Assembly: GCA_008363215.1 (NCBI GenBank)
Contig: RHKP01000027.1
Coordinates: 1 to 47,169, forward strand
Reading direction: 5' to 3'
Origin: Cyanobacteria bacterium CYA
GTDB lineage: Bacteria; Planctomycetota; Phycisphaerae; Phycisphaerales; UBA1924
Length of the DNA stretch: 47,169 nt
Part shown: positions 8,887-17,885 of the stretch, one piece after another
Position numbering within the stretch: the first letter of the stretch is position 1
Layout: each line of letters begins with the position of its first letter
Notes under the pieces: generated by a model
Told to the model about the DNA's origin: nothing
Database searches by the model: none
Seen by the model: only the letters and a program-made list of their open reading frames with translations
Made by a program: the position numbers and the translations under genes

Positions 8887-9759
8887 ATGTCTCGATCCGT
8901 GCTGGTGATCGTCAACCAAGAGCAGTCCGACGCGGGTTATGCTGTCGATACCGTCACCTCGCTCATCGAGGAGCACGGCCGCCTCCACGGCGTCATTGAC
9001 TGCATGTCGCCCGAGCCGGTCCCACCCAGCGACGACATCGATCTGGTGGTCGTGCTCGGTGGGGACGGCTCGCTGCTCGCAGCCGCACGCTCCTGCCTGC
9101 AACTCCACAAGCCCATCCTCGGCGTCAACATCGGCCGCGTGGGCTTCATGGCCGCATACGAACTGGAGCGCCTGCGCGAGCACGCGGGCGCAGTGTTCGG
9201 CGACGGGAATCTCGAACTCCAGACGCTCCCGCTGCTCGAGGCCGACGTGATCTCCAAGTCCGGCGATCAGCCGCACTTTTCAGCCCTGGCGCTCAACGAG
9301 TTTGTGGTCACTGCCGGCCCGCCCTTCCGCATGATTTCGTGCTCGCTGTCGATCGACGGACACCCCGGCCCGGCCTTTACCGGAGACGGGTTGATCGTCT
9401 CGGCTCCGATGGGCTCCACCGCATACAACATCAGCGCCGGAGGCCCGATCGTCGCGCCGGGAGTCCAAGCCATGGTCATCACCCCCATCGCCGCTCACTC
9501 CCTGTCCTTCCGCCCCATCGTCGTCCCCATTTCCTGCCATGTCGACCTGTTCATGAACCGCGTGAACGACGGCGACGGCTGGGGCACCACGCTCGTGGCC
9601 GACGGACAGATCGATCATCGCGTCAACAAGGGAGACCGCATCCGCTTCCGCGCCGGCACCCAGCACGTCGACCTGGTCGTCGATCCCGAAATGAGTTACT
9701 GGACCCGCCTGCTCAGCAAAATGCAGTGGGCCGCCGCCCCGCGCGAACGACTGCGCTGA
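8887..9759 (+). CDS. nadK: NAD kinase
   Basis: A 290-residue cytoplasmic enzyme that phosphorylates NAD to NADP with ATP or polyphosphate. The GGDGS motif, Gly58-Ser62, is the kinase signature. NEFVV and GSTAYNISAGGPIV are the two NAD-binding loops of the family. The length is typical. It starts 8 bases after the dxs stop and is likely co-transcribed; the MEP pathway uses NADPH, so the grouping makes metabolic sense. It converges with birA, with 241 bases between the stops in which I see nothing definite. Confidence 0.94.
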   Translation: MSRSVLVIVNQEQSDAGYAVDTVTSLIEEHGRLHGVIDCMSPEPVPPSDDIDLVVVLGGDGSLLAAARSCLQLHKPILGVNIGRVGFMAAYELERLREHAGAVFGDGNLELQTLPLLEADVISKSGDQPHFSALALNEFVVTAGPPFRMISCSLSIDGHPGPAFTGDGLIVSAPMGSTAYNISAGGPIVAPGVQAMVITPIAAHSLSFRPIVVPISCHVDLFMNRVNDGDGWGTTLVADGQIDHRVNKGDRIRFRAGTQHVDLVVDPEMSYWTRLLSKMQWAAAPRERLR

Positions 9760-10000
9760 AGACGCAATCGCCGGCCTAGCCCTCTCTCCTGTGACGGCAA
9801 CCTTCTCATGCCGTTTCAACCTGGGTCTTCTGCGCGCTGGACGCCGGACCTTCGTGAGTTCTCTCGCACAGGTTCGGCTCGCACCCACCGTGGAGTACCT
9901 GCGTTCCGTTCAAGTCCGACACAGAGATGTTCCGAGGACGAACACCGCTTCGGCGTGGACACGGCACCCGGGGTCCGACCAAAATAGTACGAGCCGCCCG

Positions 10001-10870
10001 TCAGAGATACCGCACCACGCTGGCGCTGGCACTGGCCACGTGCAGTTCCCCCGCCGCCGATTCGAGCACCAGTTTGCCGATCGGGTCGATCGACCGCACC
10101 AGCCCCGTGTGCTGCTCTCCGTCGTGCGCGATGGTGCAGCGCCGCCCGATCAGCCACTCGCGCTCACGCCATGCCTCGACCAGTTCATCAACCGGGTGCG
10201 CCCACAGCCGCTGCACCTGCGCCAGCAACTCCTCGATCACATCGATGCGGAAGCACCCGGCCCCGAGTTGGGCAAGGCTGACGGCCCGCTCACGCAGACT
10301 CACCGGCCAGTCACTCTCCTGCTGCCGCACATTCACACCCACGCCGACCATCGCCAGCCCGTCGCGCACCTCGATCAGCACGCCCCCCAACTTGCGCCCG
10401 CCTTCGCCCGGTTCAAGCACGTCATTCGGCCACCGCGTTCGCGTCGGCCGGTGCAAGACGCGGTCGCACGCGCGGGAAGCGGCGACCCCCGCCAGCATCG
10501 ACAGCCGCCATGCCGGAACCCGTGCATCGACCACAAACGTCGCCGCAATGCCCAGCCCGCGCTCATCGCTCCACGTCCGCCCGAGGCGCCCGCGCCCGCG
10601 GACTTGCCGTCCCGTCGTCACCAGCAGCCCGCCCCGTCCGCCGCAGGACTCCCACGCCGCATCCTGCGTCGAACCGGTCAGCGCCAGCACGCGCACGCGG
10701 TTGATCGGCCCGGGAACGCGGGCGAGCGTGGCCTCCAACCGATCCGCCCACGTCGAGAGATCCTCGTTCCGGGTGCGCTGCCCCTCCGAGCCGCCGTCCG
10801 GGGTGGTTTGCCCCTCCGGGGCGGGTTCCGAAGGTCCGGGCGCCGCTCCCATGCTCTCCCCTTCCAACAT
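10001..10870 (-). CDS. birA: Biotin-[acetyl-CoA-carboxylase] ligase, no DNA-binding domain
   Basis: A 289-residue enzyme that activates biotin with ATP and attaches it to the biotin carboxyl carrier protein. GRGRLGRTW at about residue 92 is the biotinyl-AMP loop, followed by RWPNDV and KLGGVLIE of the catalytic core. The C-terminal SH3-like domain is present (from about residue 235). The N-terminus has no helix-turn-helix; the first 35 residues are low complexity and acidic. This is therefore a monofunctional ligase that cannot repress biotin genes as E. coli BirA does. Its ATG shares a base with the nadC stop (TGATG), implying translational coupling. Confidence 0.9.
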   Translation of the reverse strand: MLEGESMGAAPGPSEPAPEGQTTPDGGSEGQRTRNEDLSTWADRLEATLARVPGPINRVRVLALTGSTQDAAWESCGGRGGLLVTTGRQVRGRGRLGRTWSDERGLGIAATFVVDARVPAWRLSMLAGVAASRACDRVLHRPTRTRWPNDVLEPGEGGRKLGGVLIEVRDGLAMVGVGVNVRQQESDWPVSLRERAVSLAQLGAGCFRIDVIEELLAQVQRLWAHPVDELVEAWREREWLIGRRCTIAHDGEQHTGLVRSIDPIGKLVLESAAGELHVASASASVVRYL

Positions 10871-11781
10871 CACAGCGCGTCCAGTCCGAAGTCCGCACTC
10901 ACAGCCGAGTGCGTAAGCGCACCGACGCTGATGCGATCGACGCCTGTCTGCGCCACGGCGCGGATCGTCTGGAGTTTCACGCCGCCGGAAGCCTCGATCA
11001 GCAAGCCCGGGCAGCGTCGGTCTCGCATCTCCACCGCCGCGCGCAGGTCGGCGACTGCAAAATTGTCCAGCAGTGCGATCTGCACCAGCCCCGGCCCGAC
11101 TTCGCACAGGCGCTCGAACTGCGCCGGCCCATCGACCTCCACTTCAACAAAGGCGCACCCTGGCTCGGCTCGCGCCCGCCGCGCCATCTGCTCGATCCGC
11201 TCCGCCAGTGCTTCCAGCGGCACCCCCGCGAGGTGGTTGTCCTTCACCAGCACCGCGTCGTACAGACCCATGCGGTGCGACACACCCCCGCCACAGACCA
11301 CCGCGTACTTCTCCAGAACGCGCATTCCCGGTGTGGTCTTGCGTGTATCGCACAGCACGCTCCTGACGCCGGGTCCCATCGCATCGAGGTAGCGGCTCGT
11401 CTGCGTCGCCACGCCGGACAGCCGCCCGACGAGGTTCAACAGCGTCCGCTCCACACCCAGCACGCCTCGGCGCAGTCCCTCGATCAACGCCACGTGCTCG
11501 CCCCGCCGCACGGAGTCACCGTCGCGTGCCATCGCCGTCCAATGCACGTCATCCTGGCACCCGAACACCTCGATCACGTCGGCGCCGGCCCCCAGCCCGC
11601 AGACCACGCAATCGTGCCGGGCGACCACGGCACAGCGCACCGTCGCGCCGCCCTCGCAGAACAACTCGCTCGTCAGATCGCGATGCGCCGGCCCGAGGTC
11701 TTCATCCCGCGCCAGTTCCAGCAGCCGCCGCACCAGCCCCGTCGACCGGATCTGCTCGTACATCGCTGCGGACTGCATCAT
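10870..11781 (-). CDS. nadC: Nicotinate-nucleotide pyrophosphorylase (carboxylating)
   Basis: A 303-residue quinolinate phosphoribosyltransferase that makes nicotinate mononucleotide from quinolinate and PRPP in de novo NAD synthesis. Recognised by LVRRLLELARDEDLG, the DTRKTTPGMRVLEKYAV loop, HRMGLYDAVLVKDNH, EVEVD, and the C-terminal IEASGGV and DRISVGALTHS phosphate-binding segment. The start lies among ATGs 11781, 11778 and 11763. ATG 11781 overlaps the sdhB stop as ATGA and is preferred. nadA and nadB are not in the window. Its place between succinate dehydrogenase and biotin ligase is unusual and links a redox enzyme with NAD supply. Confidence 0.93.
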   Translation of the reverse strand: MMQSAAMYEQIRSTGLVRRLLELARDEDLGPAHRDLTSELFCEGGATVRCAVVARHDCVVCGLGAGADVIEVFGCQDDVHWTAMARDGDSVRRGEHVALIEGLRRGVLGVERTLLNLVGRLSGVATQTSRYLDAMGPGVRSVLCDTRKTTPGMRVLEKYAVVCGGGVSHRMGLYDAVLVKDNHLAGVPLEALAERIEQMARRARAEPGCAFVEVEVDGPAQFERLCEVGPGLVQIALLDNFAVADLRAAVEMRDRRCPGLLIEASGGVKLQTIRAVAQTGVDRISVGALTHSAVSADFGLDAL

Positions 11782-12587
11782 TGGCCCGAGAAAACCCGCT
11801 TGAACCCGTGGATCGTGAGCGCCCGGTTCACCGCCGCGATCGACTCGACCAGCGGGATGTGCTTCGGGCACACCTTCACGCAGTTTTCGGATTTGCCGCA
11901 CGCGTCAAGCCCGCCCGGACCCATGAGAGCGTCGAGTCGTTCAGGCTTGAGCACCTGGCCCGTGCCGTGCTCATTGAACAGGCGAGCCTGGTTGACCACG
12001 GCCGCCCCGACGTACGAGCGGTCCCACTTGTTCTGATCGTCTTCCTTGTGATACTGCGGGCAGGCTTCGAGGCAGCACGCGCAGGACATGCACGTTGACA
12101 TGATGTAGCGGTCGTGCTGGTGTTCGGGTGTCTCGCGCGGGCCTTCGCCGAGGCTGTAGGTTCCGTCGATGGGCACCCACGCCTTGACCTTCTTGAGCCC
12201 CCAGAACAGCCGCTGGCGATCGACCCACAGGTCGCGCACCACCGGGAACTTGCTCATCGGTTCGAGCGTGATCGTGTCGCCCTCGTTTGGGGCGTACGCG
12301 TCGATCAGGCACGAGCAACTCTGCCGTACACGCCCGTTGATCAGCATCGTGCATGCGCCGCAGACTTCCTCCAGGCAGTTTGAGTCCCACACCACCGGCG
12401 TGGTCTGCTTGCCGTCGATCGTCACCGGGTTGGCCGCGATCCAGTTCAGGCACGAGATCACATTGGCATTCGGTTCCACCGGAACCTTGAACGCTTCCCA
12501 GCGTGAAGGCTTGCCCGGGCCCTCACACCGCTTGATGCGGAAGATCACGTTCCTCGCCTTGACCCCGCCCTTGGCCGTGTTGCTCAT
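11778..12587 (-). CDS. sdhB: Succinate dehydrogenase iron-sulfur subunit
   Basis: A 269-residue cytoplasmic-face subunit carrying three Fe-S clusters that pass electrons from FAD to the membrane anchor. The [2Fe-2S] ligands lie in CLEEVCGAC and CSC, the [4Fe-4S] ligands in CMSCACCLEACP, and the [3Fe-4S] ligands in CGKSENCVKVCP. The sequence resembles type B (Bacillus/epsilon-proteobacterial) complexes, matching the single large SdhC. I use ATG 12587 because AAAGGA precedes it by about 8 bases. An in-frame ATG at 12617 overlaps the sdhA stop and would add ten residues. It overlaps nadC by four bases. Confidence 0.93.
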   Translation of the reverse strand: MSNTAKGGVKARNVIFRIKRCEGPGKPSRWEAFKVPVEPNANVISCLNWIAANPVTIDGKQTTPVVWDSNCLEEVCGACTMLINGRVRQSCSCLIDAYAPNEGDTITLEPMSKFPVVRDLWVDRQRLFWGLKKVKAWVPIDGTYSLGEGPRETPEHQHDRYIMSTCMSCACCLEACPQYHKEDDQNKWDRSYVGAAVVNQARLFNEHGTGQVLKPERLDALMGPGGLDACGKSENCVKVCPKHIPLVESIAAVNRALTIHGFKRVFSGQ

Positions 12588-12613
12588 CGAACGCGTCCTT
12601 TGCTTGCTCAAAC

Positions 12614-14596
12614 TCAACTCGCCGAAGCCGCTGCCTCAGGCTGCTTCCTGCCTTCGCCCGACTCGACCTTTCCGTAGGTGCGGGCACGCAGTTTCACCAG
12701 ACTCGTCTGCACATCACGCCAGAAGATCCGCGGCTCGCCCGTGCCGGGCACAAACTCAGCCACGCTGGTCTTGAGGAACCTCGCATCGTCTCGCTCGGGA
12801 AAGTCCAGCCGCTTGTGCGAGCCGCGGCTCTCCTCACGCAGCAGCCCGCACCTGGCGATGACCTCGGCCAGAATCAACATGTCGCCCACCGCCCGCGTGA
12901 AACTCAGCGTCTGGTTCGTCCAGCCCGCCGCGTCGCCCAGACGCACCTGCCGGTAGCGCTCCTTCAACTCGCCCAGTTTGCTCAGGCACTGCTGCAGACG
13001 CGGCCCGGTCTTCACGACCGTCGAAGCAGCCGTCATCTCATCGCCCATCTCCCGGGCGATCACGTACGGGTTGAACGCCGGGTCGCCGCTGCCCTTGTCC
13101 ACTGTGCCCAACAGGCGATCGACCTTGGCCCGTTCGCACGCGACACCGGCTTCGAACACTTCGGCCTTCATCTTCTCGGCCGGATGCTGGGACGGCACGT
13201 CCTGCTGGATGTAGTTCACCACCGACACGCCGTTGTACAGCCCGTCGAAGATGCAACTGAGCAGCGCATTGGCGCCCAGGCGCGTCGCGCCGTGATACGC
13301 GAAGTTCACCTCCCCGAAGGCGTACAGCCCGCGGATGTTCGTCATCATGTTGTTCGCCGCGCCGAACGTCATCCCCACGCCGACTTCCGTTCCGATCGGA
13401 GGCTTCGAGCCGGACTTGTGCCCTCCGGCAGGTTGCGACGGCTGATACGAGCCGGGCGTGAACGTCGTCCACATTCCGCCCATGCTGTAGTGCACCGACG
13501 GGAAGATCTTCATTGGCTCGTGGCGTGGATCGACGCCCACAAACTTCTCGTAGATCTCCATGATCCCGCCGAGTTTCTCCGTGAGATATTCAGGATCCTT
13601 GTGGGTCAGGTCGAGATAGACCATGTTCCCCCCGTCGATCCCCATCCCCATGTTCACGCACACGTCGAAGATCTCACGCGTCGCGATGTCACGTGGCACC
13701 AGGTTGCCGTACGCCGGGTATTTCTCTTCGAGGAAGTACCACCGCTCCGAATCCGGGATCTGCCGCGCCGCCCGCTTGTCGCCCTTCTGACGCGGCACCC
13801 ACACGCGCCCGCCCTCGCCGCGGGCTGATTCGCTCATCAGCCGGCACTTGTCCGCGCCCGGAATGGCCGTCGGATGCACCTGGATCATCTCGCCATTGGC
13901 GTACCACGCGCCCGCCTGGTAACACCGGCTGGCCGCTCCGCCCGTGCAGATCACGCTGTTGGTGCTCTTGCCGAAGATCAGCCCGCACCCGCCCGTGGCC
14001 ATGACCACCGCGTCGCCTCGGAACGAGCGGATCTGCATCGTCCGCATGTCCTGCGCCACAATGCCCACGCACCGGCGCTCTGCGCCCTCGCCCACGATGA
14101 TCGGGGCCAGGAACTCCCAGAACTCGTACTTGCTGATCTTGCCTTCGCTCTCGTAGCGCCGCGTCTGTTCATCGAGCGCATACAGCAACTGCTGACCCGT
14201 GGTCGCCCCCGAGAAGTGAGTTCGCTTGAACAGACTCCCACCGAACAGCCGCAGGTCATGCCGTCCCTCAGACGTGCGGTTGAACGGAACGCCCATGCGG
14301 TCCAGCAGATTGATGATCTTCGGCGCCCAGTTGCACATCTCCAGCACCGGCCCCTGGTCGGCCAGGAAGTCCCCGCCGTAGATCGTCTCGTCAAAGTGCT
14401 GGTACTCTGAATACCCCTGCTGGCGTGCCACTTCGTTGCAGGCGTTGATGCCGCCCTGCGCACAGACCGAGTGGCTGCGCTTCACGGGCACCATGCTGAA
14501 CAGATCCACCGGTACGCCCGCTTCGGCGATGCGCACCGACGCCGCCAGGCCCGCCAGTCCACCTCCGACGATGATCACACGCTGACTTGTAGACAC
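12614..14596 (-). CDS. sdhA: Succinate dehydrogenase flavoprotein subunit
   Basis: A 660-residue FAD enzyme that oxidises succinate to fumarate, or the reverse. The FAD dinucleotide-binding motif is GGGLAG at 11-16. His42 in RSHSVCAQGG is the residue that carries covalent FAD in the family. The active-site segments THFSGATTGQ and HYSMGG are present, and RLGANALLSC is the C-terminal substrate-side motif. The start is GTG with GGAG 11 bases upstream. It sits between sdhC and sdhB, the Bacillus order C-A-B. Direction (aerobic succinate oxidation versus fumarate reduction) cannot be read from the sequence. Confidence 0.95.
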   Translation of the reverse strand: MSTSQRVIIVGGGLAGLAASVRIAEAGVPVDLFSMVPVKRSHSVCAQGGINACNEVARQQGYSEYQHFDETIYGGDFLADQGPVLEMCNWAPKIINLLDRMGVPFNRTSEGRHDLRLFGGSLFKRTHFSGATTGQQLLYALDEQTRRYESEGKISKYEFWEFLAPIIVGEGAERRCVGIVAQDMRTMQIRSFRGDAVVMATGGCGLIFGKSTNSVICTGGAASRCYQAGAWYANGEMIQVHPTAIPGADKCRLMSESARGEGGRVWVPRQKGDKRAARQIPDSERWYFLEEKYPAYGNLVPRDIATREIFDVCVNMGMGIDGGNMVYLDLTHKDPEYLTEKLGGIMEIYEKFVGVDPRHEPMKIFPSVHYSMGGMWTTFTPGSYQPSQPAGGHKSGSKPPIGTEVGVGMTFGAANNMMTNIRGLYAFGEVNFAYHGATRLGANALLSCIFDGLYNGVSVVNYIQQDVPSQHPAEKMKAEVFEAGVACERAKVDRLLGTVDKGSGDPAFNPYVIAREMGDEMTAASTVVKTGPRLQQCLSKLGELKERYRQVRLGDAAGWTNQTLSFTRAVGDMLILAEVIARCGLLREESRGSHKRLDFPERDDARFLKTSVAEFVPGTGEPRIFWRDVQTSLVKLRARTYGKVESGEGRKQPEAAASAS

Positions 14597-14660
14597 CTTC
14601 TTGCTCCTGCCGAAGAACTGGAGAAATGGACGCCAACCTCGGCGGCTTCGGGGGCCGTGG

Positions 14661-14679
14661 CACGGGCGCCCCGCCCGTG
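14661..14679. repeat. REP-like hairpin in the sdhC-sdhA gap
   Basis: CACGGGCG and CGCCCGTG form a perfect 8-bp stem around a three-base loop in the 90-base sdhC/sdhA gap. A related motif occurs at 31720-31791. It could stabilise transcript ends or tune the sdhC/sdhA ratio. No U-run follows, so it is not a classical terminator. Confidence 0.5.
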
Positions 14680-14686
14680 TGCCCGT

Positions 14687-15589
14687 CTACTCATGAATCA
14701 CCGGCGCCGGGCCGGGATACGGCGCCTCAGCCGCCCGCCGTATTGCCGACGCCTCCATCTCCGGCCTGTTCAGATGCTCCTGCTCGATCTCTTCGAGAAA
14801 CTCCCGCCCGTACTTCAACTCGACCATGCGGCGCTCGATCTGCAACGCCTCGTCATGGTCGACGAGGAAGACGAACCCCGCCAGCGCCGACCAGGCAAGC
14901 AGCATCACCACTGCACCCAACGCCGTGCACATGTAGCCCCACCGCTGCCGTGCCTCCTGGGACACGGCAATTCCCCACGTGATCGACGCGGTCAGCAGCC
15001 CGTTGGCAAAGTGGAACACCAGTGCGCTGACGCCGATGAAATACCCGATCGAAACGATGATCCCCGGCACCGTCCACTGCCCGCCGTCACCCTTCAGCGC
15101 TGCCGCAAGTGTCGAGGTCGCGAAGTAGTGGCTCCACGCGGTGCCGGCCGGAGTCAGCCACTCCCACCCCCACCGCAGCGTGGCGACGTGATAGAGAATG
15201 AACGCAAAACCCAGGTACCCGCTCAACCTCTGGAGGATGTATCGCTTGTTGCCCCAGTACCCATACTGGGCAACATTGTTCGAGGCGGTCAGCGCGAACG
15301 CGACGCCGAAGACCGCGTGGAAGGCAATCGGCAGCCACAGGACCAGGATCTCAATCAGCAGCAGCAGCGGCATGCCGTTGATGAACGACACCTCGTCCTG
15401 AAAGGTCTCGACGCCGCGCCCGATGGCGGTTTCGGCGTGAGCCCGCCCGTTCAATGCCCCCCACAGAATCGACGAGTTCGTCGTCAGGTGGATGAGCATG
15501 AACGCGCCAATGGGGATGACGCCTGTCAGTGAGTGCAGACGCCGAAGCAGGAAGTAGTTCCGCTGCACGAAACCTTGCCCGTTGTCCAC
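14687..15589 (-). CDS. sdhC: Succinate dehydrogenase cytochrome b subunit, type B
   Basis: A 300-residue inner-membrane anchor with five clear hydrophobic helices, at about 20-38, 72-100, 120-140, 172-195 and 215-240. It resembles the single-subunit, di-haem cytochrome b558 of Bacillus-type enzymes. Candidate haem histidines occur in LHSLTGV, MLIHLTTN, AFHAVFG, LYHVAT and FHFANG. The C-terminal tail of about 55 residues is charged and longer than usual. It is the first sdh gene; GTG 15589 is used. The DUF1844 gene ends 27 bases upstream on the same strand. Type B complexes reduce menaquinone, so a menaquinone-based chain is inferred. Confidence 0.88.
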   Translation of the reverse strand: MDNGQGFVQRNYFLLRRLHSLTGVIPIGAFMLIHLTTNSSILWGALNGRAHAETAIGRGVETFQDEVSFINGMPLLLLIEILVLWLPIAFHAVFGVAFALTASNNVAQYGYWGNKRYILQRLSGYLGFAFILYHVATLRWGWEWLTPAGTAWSHYFATSTLAAALKGDGGQWTVPGIIVSIGYFIGVSALVFHFANGLLTASITWGIAVSQEARQRWGYMCTALGAVVMLLAWSALAGFVFLVDHDEALQIERRMVELKYGREFLEEIEQEHLNRPEMEASAIRRAAEAPYPGPAPVIHE

Positions 15590-15616
15590 AAACTCGTCCT
15601 CTCGAATGTGCCGGGC

Positions 15617-16093
15617 TCAGAAGCCCGGGCCTGGTGACACCCTGCCGATCGGGCCTCCGCCCTGGAGATCGGCAGGAGAAATCTTCCCTTCGTCCACCGC
15701 CTTGGCTATCGCCTTGGAGATTTCGACAAACTGCATCCGCAGTTCATGGAGGATGCCGTCAATCTTCCGCTTCTCTTCCGGCGTGAGGTTTCCGCGGGTC
15801 TTTTCTTCGACCACACCGAGCAGATCAATGTGCAATTTCGCCAAGTCCGGCGCCAGAATCGCCCGACCGGTCTGCGGATCGGGGTACGCACCCAGGTACA
15901 TCAGCGCCTGCGTGGCCAGCATCTCCAGCAGGTGGTCAAAGCCGACTTTCTCGGGCACGCCCGCAGCCGCCTCCGGCTCCTGCCCGCCCGCCGCACGGGG
16001 AGGTTCCGAAGCCTTCAGCCTCTCCTTCTCCGCCCGCGCTTGCGACTTCCAGTCGTCATCCACGATAATCTTTGGAGTCTGGTCGTCGCTCAT
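15617..16093 (-). CDS. DUF1844 family protein
   Basis: A 158-residue soluble protein. Residues 1-55 are charged and low complexity. From about 65 to 140 it matches my memory of the DUF1844 core: FDHLLEMLATQALMYLG, then a PDPQTGR segment, DLAKLHIDLLGVVEEKTRGNL, and a helical C-terminal half. Function is unknown for the family. ATG 16093 is preferred to a start 14 codons upstream because it begins the charged MSDDQ leader. It is likely the first gene of the sdh operon and is divergent from the PPIase-like lipoprotein, with 80 bases between the two starts that must hold both promoters. Confidence 0.8.
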   Translation of the reverse strand: MSDDQTPKIIVDDDWKSQARAEKERLKASEPPRAAGGQEPEAAAGVPEKVGFDHLLEMLATQALMYLGAYPDPQTGRAILAPDLAKLHIDLLGVVEEKTRGNLTPEEKRKIDGILHELRMQFVEISKAIAKAVDEGKISPADLQGGGPIGRVSPGPGF

Positions 16094-16173
16094 CGTCAGA
16101 CGGCCCCCCTTGTCGTTCGGGCTCAAAACGTCCAATCGTAGCGCAACCGAACCCCAGCGCCTCCTGCCAGACC

Positions 16174-17451
16174 ATGAAAAACCAAGCCTGCCAGACCAAT
16201 GCCGGCCTGACCCCCGCCTGGGCCCTTGCCCTGCTCGCCGGATCGGCGCTTCTCCCAGCCTGTGCCCGGGTGCCCATTCTCTCCGCCTCCCGGGCCGTGC
16301 GGGTCATCCAGCCCGAGGACTTCGTGCCCGGCGTCCCGGCTGAGCAGAGCCCGACGGAGGCCTGGGCCGTGGACTCGCCCACCCCGCCGGGCCCGGCGAC
16401 GTATCAGCCGATGGTGAGCGTCAGGCCCGGGCCCCCGGTGCCCGAAGTCCGTGATGCGGCCCCGGTTGAAGCCCCGGTGCTGGTCGAATCCAAGATCGGC
16501 GATGTCAATGGCAAGCCGATCTATGCCAGTTCTTTCCTCGAGCCCCTGGCCGACCGTTTGCGGGCCGAAGCCGCGCAGATGCCCGCTGATCGCTGGGCGC
16601 CGTTCGCCAGGGACCAGATCGAACGCCGCCTTGAAGAGATCATCACAGACGAACTTCTCCGCGCCGAGGCGCTCTCGCGACTGACCCCGGAGCAAAAGCA
16701 GGGTTTCCGCGCCTTCCTCGACGCCCTGAACAAGGAACGCATCAGCCAGGCAGGCGGCAGCCGCGCCCTGGCAGGACGCCGACTCAGCGAAAAGGAGGGT
16801 ATCTCCGAGGATGAGTTCATCCGCCGGCGCGAGCAGGAGGCGCTCATCAGGAACACGCTGATCCGCGAAATCAACACCCGCGTCAATATCTCCTGGCGCG
16901 ACATCCGGCAACGCTACCGGCGTGACTGGAACCTCTACAACCCGCCACCCTCGGCCACGTTGCGCCTCATCCGCATCCCCACCGCCGACACCGCCGGCAT
17001 TCAGGCCGTCAACGACGCCCTGGCCGCCAACACTCCGTTCGACGAGGTCGCCATGTCGTCGGCCACCAACTACAAGCCCGAGCAGGGCGGGCTGGACCAG
17101 ATTCCCCTGGAGGGCTCGTACGAGCAGACCACCTTCTACGGGAGCAGCGTCCTCAATGAAAAAGCCCGTTCGCTCGAACGCGGCCAGTGGACCGGACCGT
17201 TCGAAATGGGCACTCAGACCGCATGGCTCAAACTTGAGGACATCACCACCGAATCGGTCAGTATTTACGACGCCCAACTCGCCATCAACGACCAGTTGCT
17301 GCGCGAACGCCGCAACGAGGAACTCAAACGCTTCCTCGACCGGCTCGAACGGCGCGCCAGTTTCACCTCGCTTGCCGACATGCGCGAACGCCTGTTCCAG
17401 ATCGCCCAAACCCGGTACGCAGGTTCGTCTCTCACCTCGCCCACTCCATGA
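16174..17451 (+). CDS. PpiC/SurA-like lipoprotein
   Basis: A 425-residue exported protein. The N-terminus has a hydrophobic signal ending in the lipobox LLPAC, so it is a probable lipoprotein anchored in a membrane. After a proline-rich linker (about 45-115), residues of about 120-260 form a charged helical region like the SurA/PrsA chaperone domain. Residues of about 270-380 resemble a parvulin (PpiC) domain but I see no clear catalytic set, so it may be a chaperone only. It overlaps yraN by four bases. A role in folding of envelope proteins is inferred. Confidence 0.65.
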   Translation: MKNQACQTNAGLTPAWALALLAGSALLPACARVPILSASRAVRVIQPEDFVPGVPAEQSPTEAWAVDSPTPPGPATYQPMVSVRPGPPVPEVRDAAPVEAPVLVESKIGDVNGKPIYASSFLEPLADRLRAEAAQMPADRWAPFARDQIERRLEEIITDELLRAEALSRLTPEQKQGFRAFLDALNKERISQAGGSRALAGRRLSEKEGISEDEFIRRREQEALIRNTLIREINTRVNISWRDIRQRYRRDWNLYNPPPSATLRLIRIPTADTAGIQAVNDALAANTPFDEVAMSSATNYKPEQGGLDQIPLEGSYEQTTFYGSSVLNEKARSLERGQWTGPFEMGTQTAWLKLEDITTESVSIYDAQLAINDQLLRERRNEELKRFLDRLERRASFTSLADMRERLFQIAQTRYAGSSLTSPTP

Positions 17452-17882
17452 GCCCCGCCGCCCTCATCCACCGCCTGCTCGGCCGACTCCGCCCTCGCCC
17501 GGACCTGGGGCGCCGGGGCGAGCAGGTGGCTGCCCGCTATCTGGCCGGCAAGGGCTACCGCGTCCTCGGGCACAACCTCAAGAGCACCGCCGGCGAGGCC
17601 GACCTGGTGTGCGAAGACCCGCGCACCAACGGCATCATCCTCGTGGAAGTCAAGACCCGTCGTCGCGCCACCTCCGAACGGGGGCAGTTTGAGCCTGAAC
17701 GCGCCATCGACCACGAAAAGCGAGAGCGACTGATGCGCATCGCACGCTCCCTCCGCCGCTCCAACGGCTGGAACGGACGCCCCTTCCGCATCGACGTCAT
17801 CGCCATCGACTTCCCGCAACAGGGTGAGCAGCCCGCGATCAGACACCACGTCAACGCCGTATCGGCCCGCCCGCGCGGGTAA
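17448..17882 (+). CDS. UPF0102 (YraN) family endonuclease-like protein
   Basis: A 144-residue protein with the restriction-endonuclease-like core of the YraN family. The conserved start of the fold is GRRGEQVAARYLAGKGY, followed by GEADLVCED and ILVEVKTRR, which supply the acidic and lysine residues of a nuclease-type active site. FRIDVIAIDF closes the domain. Family function is not firmly known; a DNA-processing role is suspected. The ATG overlaps the stop of the lipoprotein gene (ATGA), indicating coupling. Confidence 0.88.
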   Translation: MSPAALIHRLLGRLRPRPDLGRRGEQVAARYLAGKGYRVLGHNLKSTAGEADLVCEDPRTNGIILVEVKTRRRATSERGQFEPERAIDHEKRERLMRIARSLRRSNGWNGRPFRIDVIAIDFPQQGEQPAIRHHVNAVSARPRG

Positions 17883-17885
17883 GCT

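Noticed and set aside
9760..10000. A small gene or terminator between nadK and birA
   Set aside because: No frame has a start with ribosome binding site and no stem with a T-run is visible.
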